Assembly: GCF_015461845.1 (NCBI RefSeq)
Contig: NZ_JACOPW010000003.1
Span: 1 to 64,000, forward strand
Length of the DNA: 64,000 nt
Source: Pseudomonas mucoides
GTDB taxonomy: Bacteria; Pseudomonadota; Gammaproteobacteria; Pseudomonadales; Pseudomonadaceae
Direction of reading: 5' to 3'
Shown: positions 1-10,437 of the stretch, piece by piece
Numbering within the stretch: position 1 is the stretch's first letter
Layout: every line of letters starts with the position of its first letter
The notes under the pieces: model-generated
The model's input: the letters and a program-made list of their open reading frames with translations, nothing else
What the model was told of the DNA's origin: nothing
Databases searched by the model: none
Translations under genes and position numbers: made by a program

Positions 1-88
1 ATGACCTGAAGCCGCTTGCTGCCGAAAACTGCGTAACTCTTTGTTTACCAAGGAGTTTTCCGTTTCGACTGCGCCGGAAGTGGGGCGA

Positions 89-116
89 ATTATAGACATC
101 CAGAATCTGCCGTCAA
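89..116 (-). promoter_or_regulatory. Strong sigma70 promoter, probably rrn P1
   Basis: On the minus strand there is a -35 box TTGACG (111-116) and a perfect -10 box TATAAT (89-94) with a 16-base spacer, followed by a C-rich stretch (tcgcccc). Near-consensus boxes with a 16-base spacer and a GC-rich discriminator are typical of rRNA promoters. In P. aeruginosa an rRNA operon follows tyrS in the same direction. The 16S gene itself would lie left of the window, so the target is inferred. An imperfect hairpin with AACTC/GAGTT ends lies at about 34-56, in the presumed leader. Confidence 0.72.
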
Positions 117-132
117 GCAATGATTTGCAGCT

Positions 133-1332
133 TTACTCGGATTTCAGCGTAATACGCGCAAATGACTTCTTACCGGCCTGACAAACGTGCGTCGCGCCCA
201 GTACGTATATAAAGGTGCGATCAACCACCTCACCATCTATACGTACACCGCCAGCATTCAACAGGTCACGCGCCACCGCCGAATTCTTCACCAAACCTGC
301 CTTATTAAGAACAGCCGCAATCGGCATATCTTCAGCAGCAGTCAATTCGATCTCAGGCAGATCATCCGGCAGCTCACCTTCCTTCATACGATTGCCTGCT
401 CCACGGTGAGCATTGGCCGCAGCCTCCTCTCCATGGAAACGCGCAACGATCTCTTCAGCCAGCTTGATCTTGATGTCGCGCGGGTTCGCACCAGCCTCGA
501 CATCGGCACGGAATACATTGATCTCTTCCATGGAGCGGAAGCTGAGCAATTCGAAGTAACGCCACATCAGTGCATCCGGAATGGAAACCAGCTTGCTGTA
601 CATGACACCCGGCGCTTCCTGGATACCGACGTAATTGCCCAGAGACTTGGACATCTTCTTCACGCCATCCAGGCCTTCGAGCAACGGCATAGTCAGAATG
701 CACTGCGGCTCTTGACCGTACCCGCGCTGAAGCTCGCGCCCCATCAACAGGTTGAACTTCTGATCGGTACCGCCCAACTCGACATCTGCACGCAGCGCGA
801 CCGAGTCATAACCCTGAACCAGCGGATAGAGGAACTCATGAATCGCGATGGGCTGATTGGTTGTATAGCGCTTGTCGAAATCGTCGCGCTCGAGCATGCG
901 CGCGACCGTGTACTGCGAAGTCAGGCGAATGAAGTCGGCCGGCCCCATCTGATCCATCCAGGTGGAGTTGAACGCAACTTCGGTTTTAGCCGGATCAAGA
1001 ATCTTGAAGACCTGGGTCTTGTAGGTCTCGGCATTCTCGAGGACCTGCTCACGGGTAAGCGGCGGACGAGTCGCACTCTTCCCGCTCGGATCACCAATCA
1101 TTCCGGTGAAGTCACCGATAAGGAAGATCACCTGATGCCCCAGTTCCTGGAACTGGCGCAGCTTATTAATAAGCACGGTGTGACCCAGGTGCAAATCCGG
1201 CGCAGTCGGATCGAAGCCAGCCTTAATACGTAGCGGTTGGCCACGTTTGAGCTTCTCGATCAGCTCGGACTCGACCAACAGTTCTTCCGCACCACGTTTA
1301 ATCAGCGCTAGCTGCTCTTCAACCGACTTCAT
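133..1332 (-). CDS. tyrS: Tyrosine--tRNA ligase
   Basis: Cytoplasmic class I aminoacyl-tRNA synthetase that charges tRNA-Tyr with tyrosine using ATP. The 399-residue product has the HIGH-type motif HLGH at 48-51, the nucleotide-binding stretch GDPSGKS near 80-86, the tyrosine-site region GGTDQ near 187-191, the KMSKS loop at 226-230, and a C-terminal S4-like RNA-binding domain from about 330 on. The length fits the TyrZ-like TyrS form of pseudomonads. I chose the ATG at 1332 (MKSVEEQ); the frame is open for 21 more codons upstream but these look non-coding. It is divergent from the M23 peptidase gene and is followed by the presumed rrn promoter. Confidence 0.97.
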   Translation of the reverse strand: MKSVEEQLALIKRGAEELLVESELIEKLKRGQPLRIKAGFDPTAPDLHLGHTVLINKLRQFQELGHQVIFLIGDFTGMIGDPSGKSATRPPLTREQVLENAETYKTQVFKILDPAKTEVAFNSTWMDQMGPADFIRLTSQYTVARMLERDDFDKRYTTNQPIAIHEFLYPLVQGYDSVALRADVELGGTDQKFNLLMGRELQRGYGQEPQCILTMPLLEGLDGVKKMSKSLGNYVGIQEAPGVMYSKLVSIPDALMWRYFELLSFRSMEEINVFRADVEAGANPRDIKIKLAEEIVARFHGEEAAANAHRGAGNRMKEGELPDDLPEIELTAAEDMPIAAVLNKAGLVKNSAVARDLLNAGGVRIDGEVVDRTFIYVLGATHVCQAGKKSFARITLKSE

Positions 1333-1545
1333 AACAGACCCGCAAGGCTCGAATTCAAAGGGGACCAACCATACAAGATCACGCGTCAAATACAAAGTTT
1401 GGCCGGCGCAATGACGCCAATCCGCCGGCAGAGTGTCCGCGGACTTGCTTCAGAGATGATTTGGTTATATTTTATACAGTTATTTCATCTTCATCATGTC
1501 ATTCATCTTTTCCAATTCATCTTTTTTCAAAGTCAAAAATCACTT

Positions 1546-2958
1546 ATGACCAAAGAATCGTCTAAAGCGCCACCGCTTTACCCGAAGACCCACCTGCTCG
1601 CAGCAAGTGGCATCGCCGCTCTGCTGAGCCTGGCGCTTCTGGTATTCCCTTCCAGCGATGTTGAAGCCAAAAAGACCACCCTGAGTCTTGAACTGGAAAC
1701 CCCTGCTGATCAACTGTCACAAGAACAAGACGCTGCAGAGGCTGCTCAAGCCACAAATGAACCCGTAGCCTCCCCTTTCGCGCAGATCGAAAACGCCGCC
1801 GAAGAACCGCAGGAAACCGCTCAGGCCGCGCCTGTGGTCGAAGAAAAGAAGGCTCCAAACCATAGGGAAGTGATCGTCTCCAAAGGCGATACGCTCTCCA
1901 CACTGTTTGAGAAAGTTGGCCTCCCGGCCGCTGCGGTGCATGAAATCCTCGCCAGCGACAAGCAAGCCAAGCAGTTCAGCCAGCTTAAACATGGGCAGAA
2001 GCTCGAATTCGAACTGGACCCTAAAGGCCAGTTGACCAACCTGCACAGTAAGATCAGCGACGTCGAAAGCATTACCCTGACCAAGAATGACAAGGGTTAT
2101 GTGTTCAACCGCATCACTGCCAAGCCCACCGTGCGTTCCGCCTACGTTCATGGCGTCATCAACAGCTCGTTGTCGCAATCCGCCGCTCGCGCCGGACTGT
2201 CCCACAGCCTGACCATGGACATGGCCAGCGTGTTTGGCTACGACGTCGACTTCGCCCAGGATATTCGCCAGGGTGACGAGTTCGATGTGATCTACGAGCA
2301 AAAAGTCGTCAACGGCAAGCCTGTCGGCAACGGCCCGATCCTTTCCGCACGTTTCACCAACCGCGGCAAGACCTACACCGCTGTGCGTTACATCAACAAA
2401 CAAGGCAACAGCAGCTACTACACGGCTGACGGCAACAGCATGCGCAAAGCGTTCATCCGTACCCCGGTTGATTTCGCCCGCATCAGTTCGAAATTCTCCA
2501 TGGGCCGCAAGCACCCGATCCTGAACAAAATTCGCGCCCACAAAGGCGTTGACTATGCAGCACCACGGGGCACGCCAATCAAGGCTGCCGGCGACGGTAA
2601 AGTATTGTTGGCCGGTCGCCGCGGCGGCTATGGCAACACCGTGATCATCCAGCACGGCGCCACCTACACCACGCTGTATGGCCACATGCAAGGCTTCGCC
2701 AAAGGCGTGAAGACTGGAGGCACGGTTAAACAGGGCCAGGTCATCGGCTTCATCGGCACCACCGGGCTCTCCACCGGCCCGCACTTGCACTATGAGTTCC
2801 AGGTCAACGGCGTTCACGTCGATCCACTGGGCCAGAAGTTGCCAATGGCCGATCCGATCGCCAAGGCTGAGCGCTCGCGCTTCCTCGCGCAGAGCCAGCC
2901 GCTGATGGCGCGCATGGATCAAGAGAAGGCCACCCTGCTGGCTTCGAGCAAGCGCTAA
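1546..2958 (+). CDS. M23 family metallopeptidase, MepM-like peptidoglycan endopeptidase
   Basis: Probable periplasmic, membrane-anchored murein endopeptidase that cuts peptide cross-links. The 470-residue product has a short cytoplasmic start, one N-terminal membrane segment near 16-34, an Ala/Glu-rich linker, a LysM/OapA-like region near 108-155, and a C-terminal LytM (M23) domain. The zinc ligands of the HxxxD (HKGVD, about 331-335) and HxH (HLH, about 412-414) motifs are intact, so it should be active rather than an EnvC-type activator. The start is the ATG at 1546; the open frame begins 49 codons earlier in AT-rich sequence without coding character. The stop is 3 bases before anmK, so hydrolysis and recycling genes probably share a transcript. 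Confidence 0.9.
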   Translation: MTKESSKAPPLYPKTHLLAASGIAALLSLALLVFPSSDVEAKKTTLSLELETPADQLSQEQDAAEAAQATNEPVASPFAQIENAAEEPQETAQAAPVVEEKKAPNHREVIVSKGDTLSTLFEKVGLPAAAVHEILASDKQAKQFSQLKHGQKLEFELDPKGQLTNLHSKISDVESITLTKNDKGYVFNRITAKPTVRSAYVHGVINSSLSQSAARAGLSHSLTMDMASVFGYDVDFAQDIRQGDEFDVIYEQKVVNGKPVGNGPILSARFTNRGKTYTAVRYINKQGNSSYYTADGNSMRKAFIRTPVDFARISSKFSMGRKHPILNKIRAHKGVDYAAPRGTPIKAAGDGKVLLAGRRGGYGNTVIIQHGATYTTLYGHMQGFAKGVKTGGTVKQGQVIGFIGTTGLSTGPHLHYEFQVNGVHVDPLGQKLPMADPIAKAERSRFLAQSQPLMARMDQEKATLLASSKR

Positions 2959-4053
<1,095 letters not shown>

Positions 4054-4066
4054 ACCCCAGACAGCA

Positions 4067-4102
4067 AAACGCCGCATAACCCATAAGGTCCTGCGGCGTT
4101 TT
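4067..4102. terminator. Bidirectional terminator between anmK and erpA
   Basis: AAAACGCCGCA and its complement TGCGGCGTTTT flank a short loop. A-run, GC stem and T-run read equally well on both strands, as expected between the convergent genes anmK and erpA. Confidence 0.9.
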
Positions 4103-4122
4103 ACAGTGTGCTGAAGGTGCGA

Positions 4123-4473
4123 TCAGATCGAGAATGAAGAACCGCAGCCACAGGTAGTGCTGGCGTTCGGGTTCTTGATCACGAAACGCGAACCTTCCAG
4201 ACCTTCCTGATAATCCACCTCGGCGCCTGCCAGGTACTGGAAGCTCATCGGGTCCACGACCAGGCTCACGCCCTCGCGCTCGACGATGGTGTCGTCATCG
4301 GCCACTTCTTCATCGAAGGTGAAGCCGTACTGAAAACCTGAACAACCGCCGCCCGTAACGAATACGCGCAGCTTCAAGCGATCATTCCCCTCTTCATCGA
4401 CCAGGCTCTTCACCTTGTGCGCGGCACCGTGGGTGAATTGCAAAGCCGTGGGGGTGAAGGATTCGACGCTCAT
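4123..4473 (-). CDS. erpA: Iron-sulfur cluster insertion protein ErpA
   Basis: A-type carrier protein that delivers Fe-S clusters to apo-proteins such as the isoprenoid enzymes IspG/IspH. The 116-residue product has the three conserved cysteines of the family: Cys44 in GGGCSGF, and Cys108 and Cys110 in the C-terminal CGCGSSFSI. It is transcribed alone from the promoter described just upstream. ErpA and the related IscA/SufA are close in sequence, but position next to anmK and argC and overall sequence favour ErpA. Confidence 0.95.
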   Translation of the reverse strand: MSVESFTPTALQFTHGAAHKVKSLVDEEGNDRLKLRVFVTGGGCSGFQYGFTFDEEVADDDTIVEREGVSLVVDPMSFQYLAGAEVDYQEGLEGSRFVIKNPNASTTCGCGSSFSI

Positions 4474-4501
4474 GCTGACTATCTCCCGGCGTTACGCCGC
4501 C

Positions 4502-4554
4502 ATAATGCGTGATGACGCGCATTATCCGCTTCTCCTAGAAAATCGGTCAACTAT
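4502..4554 (-). promoter_or_regulatory. erpA promoter region with IscR-like half-site
   Basis: On the minus strand TTGACC (4545-4550) and GATAAT (4521-4526) are separated by 18 bases and fit a sigma70 promoter. The stretch at 4532-4554 begins ATAGTTGAC, which matches the left half of the type 1 IscR consensus (ATASYYGACT...); the right half is poor. ATAATGCG and CGCATTAT (4502-4525) form an 8-bp inverted repeat that overlaps the -10. The promoter is well supported; regulation by IscR is an inference. Confidence 0.5.
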
Positions 4555-4595
4555 TGTTACGGTATATCAATCAAGCAAACTGTCCGACCAGAATG

Positions 4596-4623
4596 CAAAA
4601 AGGCCCATTCAATGGGCCTTTTT
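4596..4623 (-). terminator. Intrinsic terminator of argC
   Basis: AAAAAGGCCCATT and AATGGGCCTTTTT form a stem with A/T flanks, 19 bases after the argC stop on the minus strand. Confidence 0.92.
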
Positions 4624-4641
4624 GCTCTCCGCGATTGCGCC

Positions 4642-5676
4642 TTACGGCAGCATGCCGGCGTGGGATAAGCCGAAGCGCTCGTCCAGGCCGAACAGAATGT
4701 TCATGTTCTGCACCGCCTGACCCGACGCGCCTTTGACCAGGTTGTCGATCACAGACAGCACGACGACCAGGTCGCCATCTTGCGGACGATGCACGGCAAT
4801 ACGGCAGACATTGGCCCCGCGCACGCTGCGGGTTTCCGGGTGGCTGCCGGCTGGCATTACATCGACGAACGGTTCATTGGCGTAGCGCTTTTCAAACAAC
4901 GCTTGCAGATCGACCGAGCGATCCACGACGGTTGCGTAAAGCGTCGAGTGAATGCCGCGAATCATTGGCGTCAGGTGCGGAACGAAGGTCAGGCCGACGT
5001 CCTTGCCTGCTGCACGACGCAGCCCTTGGCGGATTTCCGGCAAGTGACGGTGACCTTTCACCGAATAAGCCTTCATGCTTTCCGACGTTTCGGAGTACAG
5101 CGATCCTACAGAGGCGCCACGACCCGCTCCGCTGACACCGGATTTGCAGTCAGCGATCAAGCGCGTGGTATCCGCCAGGCCCGCTTCGAGCAGTGGCAGG
5201 AAACCCAATTGCGTAGCGGTCGGGTAGCAACCTGGCACCGCGATCAGGCGAGCCTCCTTGATCTGTTCACGATTGACTTCCGGCAAACCGTAAACCGCCT
5301 CTTCCAGCAGTTCCGGAGCACCGTGCGGCTGGCCGTACCACTTGGCCCACTCAACAGAGTCCTGCAGACGAAAGTCCGCTGACAGGTCGATGACCTTGGT
5401 CCCGGCTGCCAGCAGTTCGCCCGCCAACGCATGGGCAACGCCGTGTGGTGTGGCAAAGAACACCACGTCGCAAGCACCCAATGTCTTGATGTCCGGAACG
5501 CTGAACGCCAGGCCGTCGTAATGGCCTCGCAGGTTCGGGTACATGTCGGCCACGGCCAGGCCAGCCTCGGATCGGGAAGTGATCACTACCACTTCAGCTT
5601 GCGGATGCTGTGCCAACAGACGCAGCAGTTCGACACCGGTGTAACCCGTGCCGCCGACGATACCGACCTTGACCAT
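4642..5676 (-). CDS. argC: N-acetyl-gamma-glutamyl-phosphate reductase
   Basis: Arginine biosynthesis enzyme that reduces N-acetylglutamyl-5-phosphate to the semialdehyde with NADPH. The 344-residue product starts with a Rossmann motif (GGTGYTG, 8-14) and has the catalytic cysteine at 150 in VPGCYPTA. The length equals the usual type 1 ArgC. I chose the ATG at 5676 (MVKVGIVGG); an upstream in-frame start would add 24 residues lacking family character. It is monocistronic, with its own terminator, and divergent from hemJ. Confidence 0.97.
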   Translation of the reverse strand: MVKVGIVGGTGYTGVELLRLLAQHPQAEVVVITSRSEAGLAVADMYPNLRGHYDGLAFSVPDIKTLGACDVVFFATPHGVAHALAGELLAAGTKVIDLSADFRLQDSVEWAKWYGQPHGAPELLEEAVYGLPEVNREQIKEARLIAVPGCYPTATQLGFLPLLEAGLADTTRLIADCKSGVSGAGRGASVGSLYSETSESMKAYSVKGHRHLPEIRQGLRRAAGKDVGLTFVPHLTPMIRGIHSTLYATVVDRSVDLQALFEKRYANEPFVDVMPAGSHPETRSVRGANVCRIAVHRPQDGDLVVVLSVIDNLVKGASGQAVQNMNILFGLDERFGLSHAGMLP

Positions 5677-5811
5677 AAACCTGCCCTCAACGAACCCACT
5701 GGAAAGCCGTCGATAATAGGGTGCGTATCGTCCTGCGACAACCGGCAAGGTGACGTGCGGCCGCTCAAGCCTCTACTATCCGGGCTACCGTGAACCTGGG
5801 AATAACTAAAA

Positions 5812-6240
5812 ATGCTCTATTTGTGGCTCAAAGCGTTTCATATCGTCAGCATGGTCTGCTGGTTTGCCGGCCTGTTCTACCTGCCGCGCCTGTTCGTCTA
5901 TCACGCACAGAGTGAGGACACGGTCAGCAAGGAACGCTTCAGCGTCATGGAGCGCAAGCTGTACCGAGGCATCATGGGCCCGGCGATGATCGCCACCCTG
6001 ATCTTCGGCATTGCGCTGATCGCCCTCAATCCGAGCATCTTCAGTCAAGGCGCATGGATTCACGCCAAACTGACCCTGGTGGTGATCCTGATCGGCTACC
6101 ACCACATGTGCGGTGCGCAGGTGAAGCGCTTTGCCCGTGGCGAAAACACCCGCAGCCATGTCTTTTATCGCTGGTTCAATGAAGTCCCGGTTCTGATATT
6201 GCTGGCTATCGTCATTCTGGTCGTCGTTCGGCCGTTCTAA
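5812..6240 (+). CDS. hemJ: Protoporphyrinogen IX oxidase HemJ
   Basis: Small inner-membrane heme-biosynthesis enzyme that oxidises protoporphyrinogen IX to protoporphyrin IX. The 142-residue product is almost all membrane: about four hydrophobic helices, with the conserved His in helix 1 (LKAFHIVSM, near residue 10), the FYLPRLFVYH stretch, and a C-terminal helix rich in Ile/Val. Length and motifs match the HemJ (UPF0093) family. It stands alone between argC (divergent) and the nitronate monooxygenase-like gene 33 bases downstream, with which it may be cotranscribed. Confidence 0.9.
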   Translation: MLYLWLKAFHIVSMVCWFAGLFYLPRLFVYHAQSEDTVSKERFSVMERKLYRGIMGPAMIATLIFGIALIALNPSIFSQGAWIHAKLTLVVILIGYHHMCGAQVKRFARGENTRSHVFYRWFNEVPVLILLAIVILVVVRPF

Positions 6241-6273
6241 CTTTAATACGCACCACTTTCCGGGGTACTTCCA

Positions 6274-7242
6274 ATGTCGCTGCCCGCTCTGCTCGAACAA
6301 CGTTTGCGTCTGCCGGTCGTGGCTGCGCCGATGTTCCTGATTTCCAATCCGCAATTGGTGCTCGCCTGCTGCCGTAATGGCGTGGTGGGCAGTTTCCCCG
6401 CGCTCAACCAGCGTGAGAGCAGCGGGTTCAAAGCCTGGCTGGAAGAGATCGAGGCAGGCCTGGCGATACTGGAGAACCCGGCCCCTTATGCGGTCAACCT
6501 GATCGTCCACAACAGCAACCCACGCCTGCAAGCGGACCTGGCGATCTGCATCGAGCACAAAGTGCCGATTGTGATTACCAGTCTCGGCGCGGTGAAAGAA
6601 GTGGTCGACGCCGTGCACAGCTATGGTGGCCTGGTGTTCCACGACGTGACGACTCGCCGCCACGCGGAAAAAGCCGCCGAGGCTGGTGTGGACGGGTTGA
6701 TCGCCGTGGCTGCGGGCGCCGGTGGCCACGCTGGCACCTGGAGTCCGTTCTCGCTGATTGCCGAAATTCGTCAGTTCTTCGACAAGACGCTGTTGCTGGC
6801 CGGCTGCCTGAACCATGGCCACGAGATTCTCGCGGCACAATTGCTCGGTGCGGATTTGGCCTACTTCGGTACGCGATTTATCGGCACCACTGAAAGTCAT
6901 GCGCCTGACGCATACAAAGAAATGTTGCTGACTTCCAGGGCGGCGGACATCGTCCATACTCCTGCGGTGTCCGGCATACCGGCGAGTTTCATGCGCCAAA
7001 GCCTGGAAGCCGCCGGTTTCGACATGGCGGCCTTGCAAAACAAGGGTGAGGTCAACTTCGGTTCCAAACTGAAACCGGTCAGCGACGAAGCCAAAGCCTG
7101 GAAAACCGTGTGGTCTGCGGGTCAGGGCGTTGGGGAAATCGATGATTTGCCGAGTGTCGATCAATTGGTCGCACGGCTGGACGCGGAATACCGCAAGGCA
7201 CTGGATCTGGCGGCACAGCTGCCAAAACGCTGGCCGCGCTGA
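6274..7242 (+). CDS. Nitronate monooxygenase family flavoprotein
   Basis: FMN-dependent enzyme of the nitronate monooxygenase (formerly 2-nitropropane dioxygenase) family, which detoxifies alkyl nitronates such as propionate 3-nitronate. The 322-residue TIM-barrel protein shows AAPMFLIS near 17-24, the phosphate-binding loop AAGAGGHAGTWSP near 146-158, which contains the conserved active-site His, and FGTRFIGT further on. Substrate cannot be read from sequence, and related family members act as enoyl reductases. It starts 33 bases after hemJ. Confidence 0.85.
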   Translation: MSLPALLEQRLRLPVVAAPMFLISNPQLVLACCRNGVVGSFPALNQRESSGFKAWLEEIEAGLAILENPAPYAVNLIVHNSNPRLQADLAICIEHKVPIVITSLGAVKEVVDAVHSYGGLVFHDVTTRRHAEKAAEAGVDGLIAVAAGAGGHAGTWSPFSLIAEIRQFFDKTLLLAGCLNHGHEILAAQLLGADLAYFGTRFIGTTESHAPDAYKEMLLTSRAADIVHTPAVSGIPASFMRQSLEAAGFDMAALQNKGEVNFGSKLKPVSDEAKAWKTVWSAGQGVGEIDDLPSVDQLVARLDAEYRKALDLAAQLPKRWPR

Positions 7243-7334
7243 GAGGAAAGTTTTGGCCAGCCCAACCCGGCTGGCCTTACACTCTGTAGCTGCAACACTT
7301 CTAACTCAAACACTCGCGACAAGGATGCCTCGCA

Positions 7335-8312
7335 ATGAGCGAAAACCGTTTCAAGATCGTATTCGACGGCGCTCTGCTGCCAGGCGTCGACCTCACGACC
7401 GCCAAGCAGAATCTCGCCGCGCTGTACAAAAGCGAAGTCGCTGCGGTTGAACGGCTGTTCACCGGCAAGACCGTCACGCTCAAGCAGGATCTGTCGCACG
7501 TCGACGCACAAATTTACCTGCAGGCGCTGACGAAAACCGGCATCAATGCACGGATCGAAAGCGAGTCATCTATCGAGCTGAACCTGGCCGACGCGCACGA
7601 ACACGCTCCCGCCAGGCCCCAGCCTGTCTTCGCCGAACCAGCCTCCCCCTACGCTCCGCCTCAGGCCAGCGTCGGCGAAAGCCTGCCGGCGTTCGCCACA
7701 CTTAAGCCGTTCAGTGTCGAAGGTCGCATCGGACGCTTGCGTTATCTGGCGTGGACGATGGCCCTGACCCTTGTCTTGCTCGCCGTCGGTTCGGTCCTGG
7801 CCATCCTGGCGTTCGCGATTATCAGTGCCGATTCGACGGCAGGCTTGATCATCGGCGGCCTGGTCGCGTTCATTCTGTTCGTTGCAGTGGCGGTCGTCAG
7901 TATCCAGTTCAGTGTTCAACGCTTGCACGACATCGGCTGGTCCGGCTGGCTATGGCTGTTGAACCTCGTCCCGTTCGTAGGCAGTTTCTTCCCGCTGGTG
8001 ATTATGGTCGCCCCAGGCACCAACATCGCCAACCGCTACGGCCCGCCACCTCCGCCCAATACCACGGCGGTCAAAGTGCTTTCTTCGTTGTGGGTTGTGT
8101 TTATCGCCATCGTCATCGTGGGAGCTCTGGCCGGCGGTTACAGTGCGATTCAGGAAGAATACGAAAGCACCACGACAAGCAGCTACGACAGCGGCTCGGT
8201 GACCACCGAAGACGTTGAAGTCGAACCGGCCGAAGCAGCCGAACCCGCACCGGATTCTGCAGACGATGAAGCCGAAGAAGCCCCGGCCCCTGTAGACTCT
8301 GCGAAAGAATAA
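7335..8312 (+). CDS. DUF805 membrane protein with acidic tail
   Basis: The function is unknown. The 325-residue product has three parts. Residues 1-75 form a soluble N-terminal region with alternating helices. Residues about 130-260 hold a DUF805 domain with four hydrophobic segments and the characteristic RLHDIGWSGW motif. After a last membrane segment comes a low-complexity Glu/Ala/Pro tail of about 45 residues. DUF805 proteins are inner-membrane proteins without an agreed role. The sequence is intact and codon use matches its neighbours. Confidence 0.82.
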   Translation: MSENRFKIVFDGALLPGVDLTTAKQNLAALYKSEVAAVERLFTGKTVTLKQDLSHVDAQIYLQALTKTGINARIESESSIELNLADAHEHAPARPQPVFAEPASPYAPPQASVGESLPAFATLKPFSVEGRIGRLRYLAWTMALTLVLLAVGSVLAILAFAIISADSTAGLIIGGLVAFILFVAVAVVSIQFSVQRLHDIGWSGWLWLLNLVPFVGSFFPLVIMVAPGTNIANRYGPPPPPNTTAVKVLSSLWVVFIAIVIVGALAGGYSAIQEEYESTTTSSYDSGSVTTEDVEVEPAEAAEPAPDSADDEAEEAPAPVDSAKE

Positions 8313-8373
8313 ACAGCGCTCCCCGCCCGTGACACCTGCGTCGCGGCGCGGAGCTGTTGCGATGGAGAACTGC

Positions 8374-9162
8374 ATGACCCGTTACGCTCTGATCACTGGC
8401 GCTTCCAGCGGTATCGGCCTGGCGATGGCCGAAGCGCTGGCCCGCCGTGGCCGCAGCCTGATTCTGGTGGCCCGACAGCGTGATCAGCTGGAAAGTATTG
8501 CGATTGAACTGACTCAACGTTTTGGCGTGGAAGTGCTGTTCCGTGCCTGTGACCTTGGCGAGCCACTACGCCTGTCGGGCTTTCTGCTGGAACTGGAGGA
8601 AGGTGACCGGCAGATTGATCTGCTGGTCAACTGCGCCGGCATGGGCACCTGCGGTCCCTTTCTCGCTCAAGACTGGATGACCGAGCAGGACCTGATCGAA
8701 GTGAACATTCTGGCGCTCACCCGCCTCTGCCACGCCATCGGAAATTCCATGGCCTTGCAGGGTGGCGGGCAGATCCTCAATGTCGCCTCGGTCGCTGCGT
8801 TCCTTCCCGGCCCGTGGATGAGTACCTACTACGCGAGCAAGGCGTACGTGCTGCATTTTTCCGAAGGCTTGCGCGTCGAACTGAAGAAATGCGCGGTCAA
8901 GGTCTCGGTGCTGTGCCCCGGCCCGACGCGCACCGGTTTCTTCCGTACCGCGCAATTGGACACTGGCAAACTGACCAACAGCAAAATGCTCATGAGTCCT
9001 GAAGAAGTGGCGCTCTATACCGTACGCGCCCTGGAGAAAAATCGCGCCATCATCATCCCCGGCCGACGCAACCGCTGGCGCGCCTTCCTGCCACGGCTCG
9101 GCTCGCGCTGGCTGAATCGGACTATCGCCGGCATGGTCAACAAGGTTTACTGCCCACGCTGA
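8374..9162 (+). CDS. SDR family NAD(P)-dependent oxidoreductase
   Basis: Short-chain dehydrogenase/reductase of the classical type, 262 residues. The cofactor motif TGASSGIG is at 8-15, the NAG-equivalent is NCAGMG (86-91), the catalytic Ser is about 139, and the Y-x3-K pair is Y152 and K156. The C-terminal 40 residues are basic and aromatic, as in membrane-associated members of the family. The substrate is unknown. I chose the ATG at 8374 because GGAG stands 7 bases before it; an earlier in-frame start would add 15 residues. Confidence 0.85.
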   Translation: MTRYALITGASSGIGLAMAEALARRGRSLILVARQRDQLESIAIELTQRFGVEVLFRACDLGEPLRLSGFLLELEEGDRQIDLLVNCAGMGTCGPFLAQDWMTEQDLIEVNILALTRLCHAIGNSMALQGGGQILNVASVAAFLPGPWMSTYYASKAYVLHFSEGLRVELKKCAVKVSVLCPGPTRTGFFRTAQLDTGKLTNSKMLMSPEEVALYTVRALEKNRAIIIPGRRNRWRAFLPRLGSRWLNRTIAGMVNKVYCPR

Positions 9163-9224
9163 ATGGTCCTTCGGTAAAACCATGGGTACACTCAGGCCAG
9201 CCAAAAACAACGGAGAAAACAGCT

Positions 9225-9563
9225 GTGGATACTCTGTTCACCAAGATCATCAACCGGGAAATCCCGGCCAAGATCATTTACGAGGACGACCAGGTACTGG
9301 CCTTCCACGATATCGCCCCACAGGCACCTGTGCATTTTTTGGTGATCCCAAAGAAACCGGTGCGCACCCTTAACGAACTCACCGAGGACGACAAGGCGCT
9401 GGCCGGGCATATTCTGTTCACCGCACAGCGTCTGGCGCTGGAACTGGGTTGCGAAAAAGGTTTCCGCGTTGTCATGAACTGCAATGAAGAAGGTGGGCAG
9501 ACTGTCTATCACATTCATATGCACGTGCTGGGTCAGCGTCAGATGCACTGGCCGCCGGGCTGA
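9225..9563 (+). CDS. Histidine triad (HIT) nucleotide-binding protein, HinT-like
   Basis: Small purine nucleoside phosphoramidase of the Hint branch. The 112-residue product has the histidine triad HIHMH at 96-100 and the upstream conserved region FHDIAPQAPVH. The start codon is GTG at 9225, supported by GGAG ten bases upstream. It follows the SDR gene by 62 bases and precedes coq7. In bacteria the physiological role of HinT is poorly defined. Confidence 0.92.
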   Translation: MDTLFTKIINREIPAKIIYEDDQVLAFHDIAPQAPVHFLVIPKKPVRTLNELTEDDKALAGHILFTAQRLALELGCEKGFRVVMNCNEEGGQTVYHIHMHVLGQRQMHWPPG

Positions 9564-9579
9564 TTGCCGGCTGCTCCAG

Positions 9580-9599
9580 GGGAGTGGCCAGCCACTCCC
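9580..9599. other. Perfect hairpin between the HIT gene and coq7
   Basis: GGGAGTGGC and GCCACTCCC form a near-gapless inverted repeat. No T-run follows on either strand, so this is not a canonical terminator, although it may still slow transcription or protect the 3' end of the upstream mRNA. Confidence 0.5.
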
Positions 9600-9671
9600 G
9601 CATGACCCAGCTCAAACCTTCCCCGGCCGATTGGGTTAAACTGGCCGCCGAGATTTTTCCCGGAGGTCAGC

Positions 9672-10319
9672 ATGACTACCCAACGTCACTACTCGCCGAT
9701 TGACCGTCTTCTGCTGCAAGCCGATGCCGCCATGCGCACCCTGCTGCCCTTCAGTGGCCAGCCTTACCGCCCGTCGCCGGCCATCGTCCAGCCCGATGCA
9801 AAATTGAGCGATGAGGACACCCGGCACGTTGCCGGCCTGATGCGCATCAACCATACCGGTGAAGTCTGCGCCCAGGCGTTGTATCAAGGGCAAGCCCTGA
9901 CCGCCAAGCTCCCGCATGTGCGCGCCGCCATGGAACATGCTGCCGAAGAAGAAATCGACCATCTGGTCTGGTGCGAGCAACGCATTCATCAGTTGGGCAG
10001 CCATACCAGCATTCTTAACCCGCTGTTCTACGGCATGTCCTTCGGGATTGGCGCAGTAGCCGGGTTGATCAGCGACAAAGTCAGCCTCGGTTTTGTTGCC
10101 GCTACTGAACATCAAGTGTGCAAGCATTTGAATGAACACCTGGAGCAATTGCCGGCGGAGGACGAAAAATCCCGGGCGATTCTTGAGCAGATGCGTATTG
10201 ATGAAGAACATCACGCTGAGAGTGCGCTGGATGCGGGCGGGTTCCGTTTTCCGGCACCAGTGAAGTTCGGGATGAGTTTGTTGGCCAAGGTGATGACCAA
10301 GAGTACTTATCGGATCTGA
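9672..10319 (+). CDS. coq7: Demethoxyubiquinone hydroxylase Coq7
   Basis: Di-iron monooxygenase that hydroxylates 2-polyprenyl-3-methyl-6-methoxy-1,4-benzoquinone in ubiquinone biosynthesis; it replaces UbiF in pseudomonads. The 215-residue protein shows the carboxylate/histidine ligands of the ferritin-like fold: NHTGEV near 59, EEEIDH near 98, ATEHQVCKH near 140 and IDEEHH near 178. GGAGG precedes the ATG at 9672. It is convergent with speD and shares the terminator region at 10389. Confidence 0.96.
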   Translation: MTTQRHYSPIDRLLLQADAAMRTLLPFSGQPYRPSPAIVQPDAKLSDEDTRHVAGLMRINHTGEVCAQALYQGQALTAKLPHVRAAMEHAAEEEIDHLVWCEQRIHQLGSHTSILNPLFYGMSFGIGAVAGLISDKVSLGFVAATEHQVCKHLNEHLEQLPAEDEKSRAILEQMRIDEEHHAESALDAGGFRFPAPVKFGMSLLAKVMTKSTYRI

Positions 10320-10343
10320 TAGATGCACTGCCCCGGAGGGCCC

Positions 10344-10370
10344 TATCGCGAGCAGGCTCGCTCCTACAGG
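10344..10370. repeat. Single REP element
   Basis: atcgcgagcaggctcgctcc plus the tail tacagg is the typical fluorescens-group REP unit. It lies 24 bases after the coq7 stop, and no inverted partner is present. Confidence 0.75.
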
Positions 10371-10388
10371 GTTCTTCGTTTCAGCCAT

Positions 10389-10424
10389 AAAAAAGGCGAC
10401 TGCCGTGAGGGAGTCGCCTTTTTT
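10389..10424. terminator. Bidirectional terminator between coq7 and speD
   Basis: AAAAAAGGCGACT and AGTCGCCTTTTTT form a 7-bp GC-rich stem with A and T runs on both sides, 14 bases from the speD stop. It serves speD and probably coq7. Confidence 0.93.
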
Positions 10425-10437
10425 GTGTTCGAGAATC

